Source: Dehalogenimonas alkenigignens (GTDB lineage: Bacteria; Chloroflexota; Dehalococcoidia; Dehalococcoidales; Dehalococcoidaceae). Taken from it: a stretch of DNA of 64,000 nucleotides. This document shows positions 26,357 through 34,747 of the stretch, in pieces; within the stretch, counting starts at the first letter, position 1; each line of letters opens with the position of its first letter. The stretch covers positions 679,684 through 743,683 of the forward strand of contig NZ_KQ758903.1 of the NCBI RefSeq assembly GCF_001466665.1. Direction: 5' to 3'. A program made the position numbers and the translations under genes. The notes beneath the pieces were generated by a model, which searched no databases, was not told the DNA's origin, and saw only the letters and a list, made by a program, of their open reading frames with translations.

Positions 26357-27310
26357 TTAAGTTTTGGGTGTCCTGGCGGGCGCGGCGGCGTGGAGGCCTT
26401 CCCAGTCCTTCAGGATTTTATTGGCGTCGCCCTGGTTGAGACGGCCGCCTTCGACCAGCCGGTCGAGGAGGGCTACCACGTTATCGCGGTTCTGCATCTT
26501 CATCACTCTATCGTGGAGCACGGCCGAATCCAGCACCCACCCAGGATGAGCGTCATCCCAATCTTTCAGTATCTTATTGGCGTCCCCCTGGGTGATTTTG
26601 CCAGCCGTCACCATCCGGTCCAGCAGGGCTGTCACCAGATTGCGGTTTTTCATCTCCATGATTCGCTGGATGGGGTCTATTGGCTGCCAGTTGGGGTGGG
26701 CGTCGTCCCAGGCGGCGAGGATGCGATCGGCCTCAGCTCGATCGATCTTGCCGGCGGCCACCAGCCTGTCGAGCAATATGACGACATTGTCCCGGCTTTG
26801 CATCTCCATGATGCGGGTAAGGGGGTCTACCGGAGGCTGCCAGTTGGGGTGGGCATTGTCCCATCCGTTTAGAATCTGGTGGTATTCCCCCTGGGTTATC
26901 TTGGCGCCGGCCAACAGCCGGTCAAGCAAGGCCACGACATTGTTCCGGTTGCCCATGTCCATGATACGGGCTTTAAGCTGGTCGATAGGCGGCTGCCAGT
27001 TGGGGTGTTGATCGTCCCAGTCTTTCAGAATCTTGTTGGCATCGCCCTGAGTGATCTTGCCCGCCGCCACCAGGCGGTCGAGGAGGGCCGCTACCAGATT
27101 GCGGTTTTGCATCTGCATGACGCGGGCGGCCAGGTCGGCTGTGTTCTGGAGCCTGTCGCCGGCAGCGCCCTGGGACTTTTCTCCAGCAGCCTGTTCGGTC
27201 TTTGGCTGCGGCCGGTCGGTCTTATCGGCGGCGGCAAGCGCCACCGAACCCCCGGCCAGCACCGCTAAGATAATGGTTCCTGATATTAGTCTCAAAACGA
27301 TCTTGTTCAT
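26357..27310 (-). CDS. Exported protein with five ~50-residue helical repeats
   Basis: A 317-residue protein with a signal peptide (MNKIVLRLISGTIILAVLAG, probable cleavage after ALA at ~26) and a charged linker to residue ~60. Five tandem repeats follow, each of the form R-I/V-M-x-M-x-N/S-R-N/D-x-V-x-A-L-L-D-R-L, AAGKITQGDANKILKDWDD, then AHPNWQPPIDP. Each repeat looks like a helical hairpin. The 'LVAAGKITQ-x-x-A-x-x-I' phrase resembles that of DUF2680/YckD-like exported proteins. The last repeat ends in a short Ala/Pro tail. No lipobox or anchor is seen, so the product is likely periplasmic or cell-surface. Function unknown. It lies just upstream of a two-component system. Confidence 0.75.
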   Translation of the reverse strand: MNKIVLRLISGTIILAVLAGGSVALAAADKTDRPQPKTEQAAGEKSQGAAGDRLQNTADLAARVMQMQNRNLVAALLDRLVAAGKITQGDANKILKDWDDQHPNWQPPIDQLKARIMDMGNRNNVVALLDRLLAGAKITQGEYHQILNGWDNAHPNWQPPVDPLTRIMEMQSRDNVVILLDRLVAAGKIDRAEADRILAAWDDAHPNWQPIDPIQRIMEMKNRNLVTALLDRMVTAGKITQGDANKILKDWDDAHPGWVLDSAVLHDRVMKMQNRDNVVALLDRLVEGGRLNQGDANKILKDWEGLHAAAPARTPKT

Positions 27311-27402
27311 CTCTCCGTCCTCCTTTTGAGACCATGTTACCCCCTCAATGTTATCCCGGTGTTAGCCGGATGTAAAATGTATGTAAAATGTGAAACAGCG
27401 AA

Positions 27403-28590
27403 TCAATCCGCCGCTCCGGCCACCCAGCCTGAAGCCCAGGCCCAGGCCAGATTGTAGCCGCCGCGCTCTCCATTGACATCCAGCATCTCGCCGGCAAAAT
27501 AGATGCCTTTTTTCAGTTTCGATTCCAGGGTGCCTGGCGCGACTTCGTCGACCGCGACACCGCCGGCGGTGAACTCGGCTTCGTTCCAGCCGCGGGTATC
27601 GGCCACCCGGAATAAGTGATTTTTCAGTGATTCGACGATTACGGCGACATCGCTGTTTTCCAGAATACCCTGAAGCGCCGGCCCGAACTTGTTCGGCAAT
27701 ATACCGGTCAGCAGGTCGGCCGGAGGCAGACCTTTGTCGCGCCGCCGCTGGAGTTCGCCTGCCAGTTTCTCGCGGCTGATGAAGGGTACCAGGTCAACCG
27801 CGATGAAGACCTGCGTCCGGTGTTTTCGGGTCAGGGCGATGGACACTTCCTCTGAAGCATCCAGAATGCAGGTGCCCGACAAGCCGTACTTGGTGAAAAG
27901 GACCTCCCCGGAGTATTCAACGCCCGGTTGACCGTTGATCATACTGCGGGCGACAGCCAAAATCTTCTGGCCCTGCAGCAGGTGGCACAAATTGTCTTTC
28001 ACCACCAGCGGCACGGCGACAGGAACCGGCTCCACGATGGTATGGCCCAGTTTTCGGGCGATTTCATATGCGCCGCCATCGGCGCCGAAGGCGGGATATG
28101 TCCGGCCGCCAGCGGCGAGGACAACGCGGCGGCAGTCCACTTTTTCACCGGAACGGGCGGCGACAATGAACCCGCTTTTGGCATGATTTATCGAGGCGCA
28201 GTCGAAATTGTATTTAACCGCCACCGGCAGCCTTTTTAACTCAAGTTCGATAACCTTGAGCACCGAAGAGGCCTGGTTGGTGCGGGGGAAAACGCGGCCT
28301 TCGTCAGAATAAACCTCAAGGCCAAGTTCTTGGAACAAGCCGAGCATGCGGTCACGGTCAAAGATTGCAAAAATGGAGCTAACCAGGCCGCGGGCGGCGG
28401 CGTTGAAGTGGAATTCATCCAGATTGGTATTGAGAAGATTGCACCGGCCGTTGCCGGTGGCCAGCAGTTTTTTGCCGAGCTGCGACGTTTTTTCACAAAT
28501 TACCACCGGGACGCCGCGGCGGCCGGCGCTAATGGCAGCCAGCAGGCCGGCGGCGCCGCCGCCGATGACAGCGGTCTCGAAGCGTTCCAT
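27403..28590 (-). CDS. BaiN/HI0933-family FAD-dependent oxidoreductase
   Basis: A 395-residue flavoprotein if started at MERFETAVIGGGAAGLLAAI; an open stretch of 16 codons lies upstream but is not family-like. The Rossmann FAD motif GGGAAGLLAA is at residues 9-18, then VVICEKTSQLGKKLLATGNG, GRCNLLNTNL, VLAAGGRTYPAFGADGGAYE and the final GIYFAGEMLDVNGERGGYNL followed by AWASGWVAGAA. These are typical of the YhiN/BaiN family; physiological substrate is not established for most members. TATGAT lies 9 nt before the ATG and no Shine-Dalgarno is seen. Terminal gene of a minus-strand block. Confidence 0.88.
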   Translation of the reverse strand: MERFETAVIGGGAAGLLAAISAGRRGVPVVICEKTSQLGKKLLATGNGRCNLLNTNLDEFHFNAAARGLVSSIFAIFDRDRMLGLFQELGLEVYSDEGRVFPRTNQASSVLKVIELELKRLPVAVKYNFDCASINHAKSGFIVAARSGEKVDCRRVVLAAGGRTYPAFGADGGAYEIARKLGHTIVEPVPVAVPLVVKDNLCHLLQGQKILAVARSMINGQPGVEYSGEVLFTKYGLSGTCILDASEEVSIALTRKHRTQVFIAVDLVPFISREKLAGELQRRRDKGLPPADLLTGILPNKFGPALQGILENSDVAVIVESLKNHLFRVADTRGWNEAEFTAGGVAVDEVAPGTLESKLKKGIYFAGEMLDVNGERGGYNLAWAWASGWVAGAAD

Positions 28591-28644
28591 AACAGCCGAA
28601 TCATACCATTTTAGGCCGGTTTTTTGCCCAACTGGCATTGACCG

Positions 28645-30042
28645 TCAAGCGTTGCGGCGCAGGGCTGATTTGAGATCCGAGGCGGTCAGTGGCTTAGTAG
28701 GGAGTGTTTTCCAGGCTAGAATCGACAACCAGGCAAGAATCGCGGTTCTGATGACAATGATGATCCAGAAACCAACCCCGAGAGGCGCCAGCGCCATGGT
28801 TACCGAAGATGGCAGCCCGGATACTGACGACACCAGATCCGGGGCGATATGAACCAGGTAGAGACCGTAGAGAAATGGATATTCCAGAAGCACCAACAAT
28901 TTAAATGAAACTGAAAACCAAACCGGCAACAGGATCAGCAGGAAGGGTATCAGCCAGTAGAAAAAATTGGCTGACCAGCCGTAAAAAACGGTGAAGTAAC
29001 CGCCAAGTGCAAATAACAGACCCCAGATGAACTGGTTTTCCGTCCTGATATTTTTAAAATAGATGAAACCGCCGATAACAATCGCCATCAGGACGATGAA
29101 AACGAGGCTGTACCAATGGGAGTAATCCGGGACGATCATGGTCATGACGGAATGGTCTGGGGTTATGCCGGTCCACCCCCAGTCTCTTTGAGCCACGCCA
29201 GAATAATCCTGGAAAAACACATCCTGAGGCACCGGCTTATCCAGGAGTTTTTGAATAAGGGCATAAACGGTTTCCCAGGGCGGCCGGCCGGCCTGCCAAT
29301 TGAACGAACTTAAAAATACCCGGAAATTTCCAATTATGAAAGGTAGAAATAATAGAGAGAACGTGGCAGTCGATAATCCGGTGAAGAGTATTTTAGCCTT
29401 TTTAGACAGAAATTCGCTTTTCAAAACGACGGGTATCAGAAGCATGCCGAAGGGTTTGATGACTGAGCCTATTCCCAATATGAGGCCGCCGGCTGTTGGG
29501 GAGCCTTTCAAAACGTAATACACCGCCCCGAGAAAGGCCGTCAGCGGTATGGAATCGACCACGGTGTACCATTTGAAGGTAATGACCAGTATGGTGTAGA
29601 CCAGCCCGAGGATGAGCGCCTGATTAGGGCCTATCATGCGCTCAACGATTTTATAAAAATAGAATATGCCCAGGAAAACCGCGCCCATGCTCAGAAAATA
29701 CCAGAGGACGGAGAAGATAATCTCCACCGAAGAGCCGGAGCCGAGCGCTTGAGCTGGTTTCCAGAGCAGGTAGTAAAGATAATGAGTACCGGGGCTTTGG
29801 CCGGACCAGACATTAAGGAATCCATGTTGGTCCATCAGTTTAAAGACGCCGCTTAACCAGTCGGTAAACCAGTTCGCGGGCAGCTCCAGCAGGAGATCAC
29901 CTGTGAGAAAATAGCTGCCGCCGTAAAACAGAGCGACGAGGAGGACAAGACCTTTGAAAAGGTTTTTATTGCTAAGATGTTCACCTGCCTGAGCAGCGCA
30001 GGTGGTGTCTTGAGGTTTAAGTTGCCCGGCTATTTTCGGCAT
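28645..30042 (-). CDS. Polytopic membrane protein, GT-C glycosyltransferase-like
   Basis: A 465-residue protein with about ten hydrophobic helices. The pattern after helix 1 (WFTDWLSGVFKLMDQHGFLN, then YLYYLLWKPAQALGS), a cytoplasmic-like loop ending AVYYVLKGSPTAGGLILGIG, and IKPFGMLLIPVVL resemble GT-C / GT87 (DUF2029) mannosyltransferases, which use a lipid-linked sugar donor. A single acidic residue after helix 1 (FTDW) would be catalytic. The match is weak, and 'integral membrane protein of unknown function' is the safe reading. It follows the lipoprotein gene by 33 bp and precedes the flavoprotein gene. Confidence 0.5.
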   Translation of the reverse strand: MPKIAGQLKPQDTTCAAQAGEHLSNKNLFKGLVLLVALFYGGSYFLTGDLLLELPANWFTDWLSGVFKLMDQHGFLNVWSGQSPGTHYLYYLLWKPAQALGSGSSVEIIFSVLWYFLSMGAVFLGIFYFYKIVERMIGPNQALILGLVYTILVITFKWYTVVDSIPLTAFLGAVYYVLKGSPTAGGLILGIGSVIKPFGMLLIPVVLKSEFLSKKAKILFTGLSTATFSLLFLPFIIGNFRVFLSSFNWQAGRPPWETVYALIQKLLDKPVPQDVFFQDYSGVAQRDWGWTGITPDHSVMTMIVPDYSHWYSLVFIVLMAIVIGGFIYFKNIRTENQFIWGLLFALGGYFTVFYGWSANFFYWLIPFLLILLPVWFSVSFKLLVLLEYPFLYGLYLVHIAPDLVSSVSGLPSSVTMALAPLGVGFWIIIVIRTAILAWLSILAWKTLPTKPLTASDLKSALRRNA

Positions 30043-30075
30043 CGGCTGGAAAGATAAACCCTGCGGCGGGTAATG

Positions 30076-30756
30076 TCAATTGGCGGTGGCGGTAACCTGG
30101 TCAATAAGGAAAGCCGAAGCACCGTTCAGCACCGGCACGGTTTCCAGGACGATGATATTGAAAGCGACGGCGGAAGTGAAGGTGACAGTGCCTTGCGGAA
30201 AGGTATCGCTGGCGAAAACGCCGCGGGCGGCCGCATTGCCAATCGGCGGGCTTGATATCGAACCTGAATAGGCGACTACCCTGAGTTCCGTCGGGGTCTC
30301 GACATTGCCCGGGCCGTGTGAATCAGTGGTAGCAAACACAATAGAAACCGAGTTCATTGGCTGGCTGAACTTAATCTGGAGCGAACTCCTGGAGACATCG
30401 TTGTCATAGATATATTTGCCTGAAAACTGGGACAGGATAAAATTGGTCGCCGCCTGGTTCTGGATTGAATAGGCCGCTCCGGATGACGAACTGAATTCAG
30501 CGGTGATGCCGTTGACGGTGCTGCTGAATGGCGTGCTCTGGCCAACATTCAACACGGGGCTGCCGGCGTCGAAATTGAAAATGAAGGTGCCCGAGATTAC
30601 GGGAGGAGGGGTGGTTGTCGGCGGCGTTGTGGACGGTAAAGAAGTCGTTGAAGGCGAAGTGGCGCTCGGCGTTCCGTTGTCCGGACCGCAAGCCGGCAGT
30701 ACCAGGAGCAGTAAGAACATTACGGCCGTTGATACTGCTTGCCGGTATTTCATCAT
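30076..30756 (-). CDS. Predicted lipoprotein, beta-rich
   Basis: About 226 residues from MMKYRQAVSTAVMFLLLLVL. The lipobox is LPAC (about residue 23). A Ser/Thr/Pro linker follows (residues 30-54), then a beta-rich domain with ISGTFIFNFDAGSPVLNVGQ, FSGKYIYDNDVSRSSLQIKF, VSIVFATTDSHGP and FNIIVLETVPVLNGASAFLI. The plan, a folded surface domain on a low-complexity stalk, suits an outer-face anchored protein and has a flavour of PEP-CTERM/jelly-roll exported domains. GAGGGAA precedes the ATG, and the ATG-ATGA overlaps the stop of the ABC ATPase gene, so the two are coupled. Specific function unknown. Confidence 0.65.
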   Translation of the reverse strand: MMKYRQAVSTAVMFLLLLVLPACGPDNGTPSATSPSTTSLPSTTPPTTTPPPVISGTFIFNFDAGSPVLNVGQSTPFSSTVNGITAEFSSSSGAAYSIQNQAATNFILSQFSGKYIYDNDVSRSSLQIKFSQPMNSVSIVFATTDSHGPGNVETPTELRVVAYSGSISSPPIGNAAARGVFASDTFPQGTVTFTSAVAFNIIVLETVPVLNGASAFLIDQVTATAN

Positions 30757-31475
30757 GGCAATTCCCTCGCTACCCCGATGGAAGCAACCGGCGTATTTCG
30801 GCATGGTATGGGTTTCAGCCTGCCGTCTTCCATTTCGAAAGCCCGGCTGGCGAAAGGCAGCAATTCCAGACTGTGGGTAACCACCAGAAAAGTTACCCCC
30901 TGTTTATTGATGCTGCAGATTAACTCCATTATCTGGTTTTCAGTGTGTTGGTCAAGGTCGCTGGTCGGTTCATCGGCCAGTATCAATTTGGGCTCGTTCA
31001 CCAAAGCCCTGGCGATGGCTACCCTTTTTTGTTCACCGGCCGAAAGCTGTTGGGGATGTACCTGGGATTTTGCGCTTAAGCCGACTGTTTCCAGCAGTGC
31101 TTTAGAACGTTCCAGAAAATGGTTTGGGGATTTCCTGGAGGTGAAGCCCGAGGGAAGATAAACGTTATCCAATACCGTTATGGAGGGAATCAGGCTGGGA
31201 AATTGAAAAATAAAGCCCATGGTTTCACGGCGCATGGTTGAAAGCCCTTGATCATCCAGGCCGGCAAGATCGCCGCCGTTCATTGTCACCCGGCCGGATG
31301 TTGGTTTGATCAATCCGGCGGCCAAATTTAGAAGGGTGGACTTCCCGGTCCCGGAGCGGCCGATGATCATGATCAATTCCCCGGCTTTGATATCGAGGGT
31401 GACATCGCGGACGGGACTGATGGATGTAGACGCATCCAGGGCAAAGGTTTTGGTGACGTTCTCAAGTTTCAGCAT
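30753..31475 (-). CDS. ABC transporter ATPase (MacB/LolD type)
   Basis: A 240-residue ATPase: Walker A GRSGTGKSTLLNL (about residue 40), Q-loop FIFQFPSLIPSITVLDNVYL, signature LSAGEQKRVAIARAL, Walker B PKLILADEPTSDLDQ and the H-loop VVTHSLELL. The short loop 'MRRETMGFIFQ' is typical of the exporter branch (MacB, LolD, FtsE). It is 1 bp from the permease gene and couples to the lipoprotein gene downstream. It probably works with the FtsX-like permease on lipoproteins, peptides or an envelope process, not on import. Confidence 0.88.
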   Translation of the reverse strand: MLKLENVTKTFALDASTSISPVRDVTLDIKAGELIMIIGRSGTGKSTLLNLAAGLIKPTSGRVTMNGGDLAGLDDQGLSTMRRETMGFIFQFPSLIPSITVLDNVYLPSGFTSRKSPNHFLERSKALLETVGLSAKSQVHPQQLSAGEQKRVAIARALVNEPKLILADEPTSDLDQHTENQIMELICSINKQGVTFLVVTHSLELLPFASRAFEMEDGRLKPIPCRNTPVASIGVARELP

Positions 31476-31476
31476 C

Positions 31477-32676
31477 TTATTGTCTCATGGCTATGGCGAG
31501 TTCCTGGCGGCTCAGGCGGAAGGCGGGAATGGAGGCGGCCAGCGTCACGGTCACCAGCGCCAATCCGACACCGGCACCCACAAGCCCCAGAAACACGCCA
31601 AGCGGAGGGAAGAGAAAGGGCATGCGCAGCGAACCGGCGATGAGGTCCTTAAGGACAAACAAACCTCCGGCCGCCACGATAATGCCGACCAGGGAGCCGG
31701 CGGCGGCCAGTAAAGCCGCTTCCGAAAGGAGGGTTTTAAATATGAACCCCCGGGTGGCGCCAATGGCTCTGAGGACAGCCATTTCCCGCCTGCGTTCATT
31801 GGCCGCCATGGAAAATATTAATCCGATCAGCAGCATCGACAGAATCCAGATGATGAGCGAGATGATGAAAAAACCCCACAACAAGCCGTTCATCTGGTTC
31901 CGGAAAGCGCCGAAGAGGTTCGGGCTTTCGATTGGCACCATCCCCCTGGTATTGGACAGAATGTCCAGGGCAACTCTGTGGATATCGGCGGACGGTTCTA
32001 CCCGGACCATGATGGTGGAGATCAATTCGGGGTCGACCACCAGCGGTTGAACCGCGGTGGTAACGGATGATTCGGCCATGGCGATAGCCGTTTCCATGGT
32101 CATGAACAGCGTTTGATCCAGCCCGGTCCCGGTGGCTGACAGGTTGCCGACCAGGTCCATGCCGTAGCCGTAGAGGATTATCTGATCGAATTCAGGCGGG
32201 ACAAAAATATAGTGGCCGCCGACAACCTCACCTCTGGCAAGGTCCCGTCCGAGATTGTCTCTCAGCCAGGGTGTCACCGTGAAATCGGTCGCCGGGTCGT
32301 ATACCACAATGAACATCTCCCAAACAGCGCAGCAGGCGGCGCCGTATAAGGAAGCCAGGTATACCTGGGGAGAAACAGCCTCAACGCCGGGGACAGAAGC
32401 GACTGATTCCAAGTTGCTTCTGGGCATCCAGATTTCAGTCGGTTTACCCATCAAGAGGGCGGTTTCCAGCTTTGTTTCGGCGCCGACCGGAACCACCAGG
32501 ATATCAGCGCCCATGCGCTGCAAACCTGAATCAAGGCTGGTTTCAGCGCCTCGGATGATCAGGGTCGTCGAGAGCAGGAATGCCGCTACCCCGGCAACCC
32601 CGAGAAAAATACTCAGGCTCCGGAAGCCGTTCCAGCGGATGTTTTTCAGAGCAAGTTTAATCGTGCCCATAAACAC
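31477..32676 (-). CDS. ABC transporter permease (MacB/FtsX type)
   Basis: A 399-residue permease starting at GTG or the ATG 6 nt on. Helix 1 is residues 16-38, then a ~210-residue extracytoplasmic MacB-PCD-like domain (LVVPVGAETKLETALL, VEAVSPQVYLASLYGAACCA), and three C-terminal helices with the FtsX loop MAANERRREMAVLRAIGATR. One pair of adjacent Cys (ACCA) sits in the external domain. A 'mechanotransmitter' role in lipoprotein handling is known for this family. Together with the ATPase it forms the core of the 30-34 kb block, flanked on both sides by lipoprotein genes. Confidence 0.87.
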   Translation of the reverse strand: MFMGTIKLALKNIRWNGFRSLSIFLGVAGVAAFLLSTTLIIRGAETSLDSGLQRMGADILVVPVGAETKLETALLMGKPTEIWMPRSNLESVASVPGVEAVSPQVYLASLYGAACCAVWEMFIVVYDPATDFTVTPWLRDNLGRDLARGEVVGGHYIFVPPEFDQIILYGYGMDLVGNLSATGTGLDQTLFMTMETAIAMAESSVTTAVQPLVVDPELISTIMVRVEPSADIHRVALDILSNTRGMVPIESPNLFGAFRNQMNGLLWGFFIISLIIWILSMLLIGLIFSMAANERRREMAVLRAIGATRGFIFKTLLSEAALLAAAGSLVGIIVAAGGLFVLKDLIAGSLRMPFLFPPLGVFLGLVGAGVGLALVTVTLAASIPAFRLSRQELAIAMRQ

Positions 32677-32703
32677 CAGAAAATTCTGACGGAGAGTTAA
32701 GCT

Positions 32704-33366
32704 TCAACAGGGCGGCAACCCGCCGCCGGCGCCTTCCTCGAATAAGACCAGAATATACGGCGCCTGCCCGGCGATATCCTTAGACCAATCCGTGGTCTTG
32801 TAAGTGGTGTTGGTTACGAGTTGGCCGTTGCTGTAAGAACGTTCAACATATTCTACCGATTCAACGTGCTTGCGAAGGTCCGAGCCCTGGGCTTGGGAGG
32901 TAATCAATCCGGATTCCAGTACGGAAATGGGGACGTTTTTAAAGGTGACCTGGTAAAAAACGCCGTCCTCGGCTGATGTCCGGGTGATGCTTCGGGCTAG
33001 TACCAGCGATGACAGCCATTTGCCGTCTGGGGTAATGGTGCCGTGAACCTGATCGGTTATTTTCTGGGTTGGCGTTGCTGCCTCGTTGAATCCCCTGAAG
33101 GTGTTGGCCATCCAGCCGATCGGCACTCCGGAGGCTTCCAGTGACGTCGGGTGTTTAAAGATAATGCCGAACGTCTCGAAGTCCATCAAGCCGTAAAGCC
33201 GGACCGAGATGCTGGTGGTCTTCCGCAGTTGTTCAGCCTGAACGGTATCCGGTGAGGTTGAAGCGCCCAGATCCGGCGAGCAACCCAACGGGAGAACCAG
33301 CGCCGCGGCTAATAACAACCACGCCGTTGGCCGAAATTTCTCTAAAATACTCTGTTTCATGCCCAT
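32704..33366 (-). CDS. Predicted lipoprotein of unknown function
   Basis: A 220-residue protein with a lipoprotein signal (AWLLLAAALVLPLGC, lipobox LPLGC, Cys at about residue 29). The mature part includes SISVRLYGLMDFETFGIIFK, IGWMANTFRGFNEAATPTQK and DGVFYQVTFKNVPISVLESG. It ends in a Gly-rich GAGGGLPPC with a terminal Cys. No known family comes to mind. It lies 27 bp before the FtsX-like permease gene and is likely a partner or cargo of that exporter. Confidence 0.6.
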   Translation of the reverse strand: MGMKQSILEKFRPTAWLLLAAALVLPLGCSPDLGASTSPDTVQAEQLRKTTSISVRLYGLMDFETFGIIFKHPTSLEASGVPIGWMANTFRGFNEAATPTQKITDQVHGTITPDGKWLSSLVLARSITRTSAEDGVFYQVTFKNVPISVLESGLITSQAQGSDLRKHVESVEYVERSYSNGQLVTNTTYKTTDWSKDIAGQAPYILVLFEEGAGGGLPPC

Positions 33367-33416
33367 TGCTATTTTGCATGACGCTTTGCCGCAATTTGAA
33401 CAAACAAAATATTAAA

Positions 33417-33836
33417 CTATTCCAACCGGTTGGACCTGGCCGCCATAACCATGCCAACCAGGCCGGAAGCAATCACCAGCGCCCCGGCGGTGATGAGTCC
33501 GGGCCTTTCCAGGGTGACACAGGTCATAGTCGGGGTCTGGCAGACGCCGATCAGAAAGGTAGGCAGGGCGATAATCACCGCTCCCAGCACTACGCCGAGT
33601 CCGCCCAACTGCATAAGGGTGGTCTTGCGCCGGTTGAAAGTCATCATGACGCCGACGACAGCCAGCGGGGCGGCGGCGGCGATCTCGGCAATACCGCTCC
33701 AGTGACATTTCATGGGAACGGTCTTGCCGTTGGCCAGGGTAATGGCTTTTCCCTGGGACTGGCAATCGGTGAACATCGGGAAAACGGCGGCGAATATCGC
33801 CAGCACCACCAGGACAACGCCGAGGACTTTAAACAT
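33417..33836 (-). CDS. DUF4418 family membrane protein
   Basis: A 139-residue protein with four hydrophobic helices (MFKVLGVVLVVLAIFAAVFP at the start). The family trait is a set of Cys in the first external loop, MFTDCQSQGKAI ... VPMKCHWSGIAEIAAA, and PTMTCVTLERPGLI in the second. AAAGGAGT precedes the ATG. DUF4418 genes are, to my knowledge, often found beside MacB/FtsX-type ABC exporters, as here. Function unknown. Confidence 0.75.
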   Translation of the reverse strand: MFKVLGVVLVVLAIFAAVFPMFTDCQSQGKAITLANGKTVPMKCHWSGIAEIAAAAPLAVVGVMMTFNRRKTTLMQLGGLGVVLGAVIIALPTFLIGVCQTPTMTCVTLERPGLITAGALVIASGLVGMVMAARSNRLE

Positions 33837-33875
33837 CTTGAGCGACTCCTTTTGCTGCCTTTACAAATGAGAATA

Positions 33876-34688
33876 TCACTTCTGTACCGTCCACAGCCAG
33901 TTGAGACCGAAGCAAATACCATGGATCTGGCCGTCATAGCCGACGCGATGCCACAAGTCAGTGATTTCATTGCGGGTGAAGTTGCGGTGAAACGGTTCAT
34001 TGCCAGCACAGGTCATGCTCAGGTGCTGGCGCATCTTCCAGATGCTGTTGGTGCTGGGGACAGACCCGACAAGCCAACCGCCGGGACGGCAGACCCGGAG
34101 CATTTCCTGGAGGGTGGTTTCAGGATTCTCCAGGTGTTCCACCACCTCAGTGGCGATGACCATATCCACCGACGAGTCTTGAACGGGCAGCATTTCAGCA
34201 TCCGCCTGGGCTTTGACAATGTATGGCTTGCCGTTCATCTGGTTTAAAGCCCAAAGGTTCATGTCCAGAGCTACGGCTTTCTGCCTGATGGTGGCCAGTC
34301 GGTGAGTGATCAGGCCGGTACCGCAGCCGATATCGAGGACAATCCCGTCACGGGGCAGCAGTTTTTCGATGTAGTGCCAGGTTTCGGCTCTCCTGGTGTG
34401 GTGATAGATATATTCGAGCCCCTTGGAGTCTTTGGTCCAATCGTAACGTTCAAAAAGGTAAAACTCTTTGACCGGGAGATGCCCGGCCGTCATTTCGAGG
34501 GCGGTGTCCGGGCTGATGAGCGACGGGATGCCGTTGAGTACGGAGTAGACGGTACCGCAGGACTCGCATTTCAGAACACTGTCCATAGGAACCAGGTTGG
34601 ATTTACAGCCAGGGCACCCGAAAACATCCAGATGCCAACGCTCGAATGAATGTCCTCCCGCAGAGTCAACGGGATATGTCTGAATCAT
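33876..34688 (-). CDS. SAM-dependent methyltransferase with N-terminal zinc ribbon
   Basis: A 270-residue protein. Residues 20-60 form a Trm112-like zinc ribbon (FGCPGCKSNLVPMDSVLKCE, SCGTVYSVLNGIPSLI), and residues 95-260 a class I methyltransferase: GIVLDIGCGTGLITHRLA (motif I), VALDMNLWALNQM, SSVDMVIATEVVEHLENPET and LRVCRPGGWLVGSVP. This combination occurs in methyltransferases that act on sugars, quinones and small molecules; the substrate is unclear. It heads the minus-strand 30-34 kb block, though promoter sequence was not identified. Confidence 0.78.
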   Translation of the reverse strand: MIQTYPVDSAGGHSFERWHLDVFGCPGCKSNLVPMDSVLKCESCGTVYSVLNGIPSLISPDTALEMTAGHLPVKEFYLFERYDWTKDSKGLEYIYHHTRRAETWHYIEKLLPRDGIVLDIGCGTGLITHRLATIRQKAVALDMNLWALNQMNGKPYIVKAQADAEMLPVQDSSVDMVIATEVVEHLENPETTLQEMLRVCRPGGWLVGSVPSTNSIWKMRQHLSMTCAGNEPFHRNFTRNEITDLWHRVGYDGQIHGICFGLNWLWTVQK

Positions 34689-34703
34689 ACGAACCTAGTT
34701 TCT

Positions 34704-34736
34704 CCGGCGGGTTCCGCGTTTTGCGGAACCCGCCGG
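34704..34736 (-). terminator. Terminator-like hairpin after the multicopper oxidase gene
   Basis: A perfect 14-bp stem (CCGGCGGGTTCCGC and its inverse) around a 5-nt loop, 12 bp beyond the oxidase stop codon. No long U tract follows on the minus strand. Confidence 0.6.
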
Positions 34737-34747
34737 TGTTCATTTTG

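Noticed and set aside
26357-27310. DNA satellite repeats rather than a gene
   Set aside because: The frame is open through all five units with a signal peptide and conserved residues, so the repeats reflect protein repeats.
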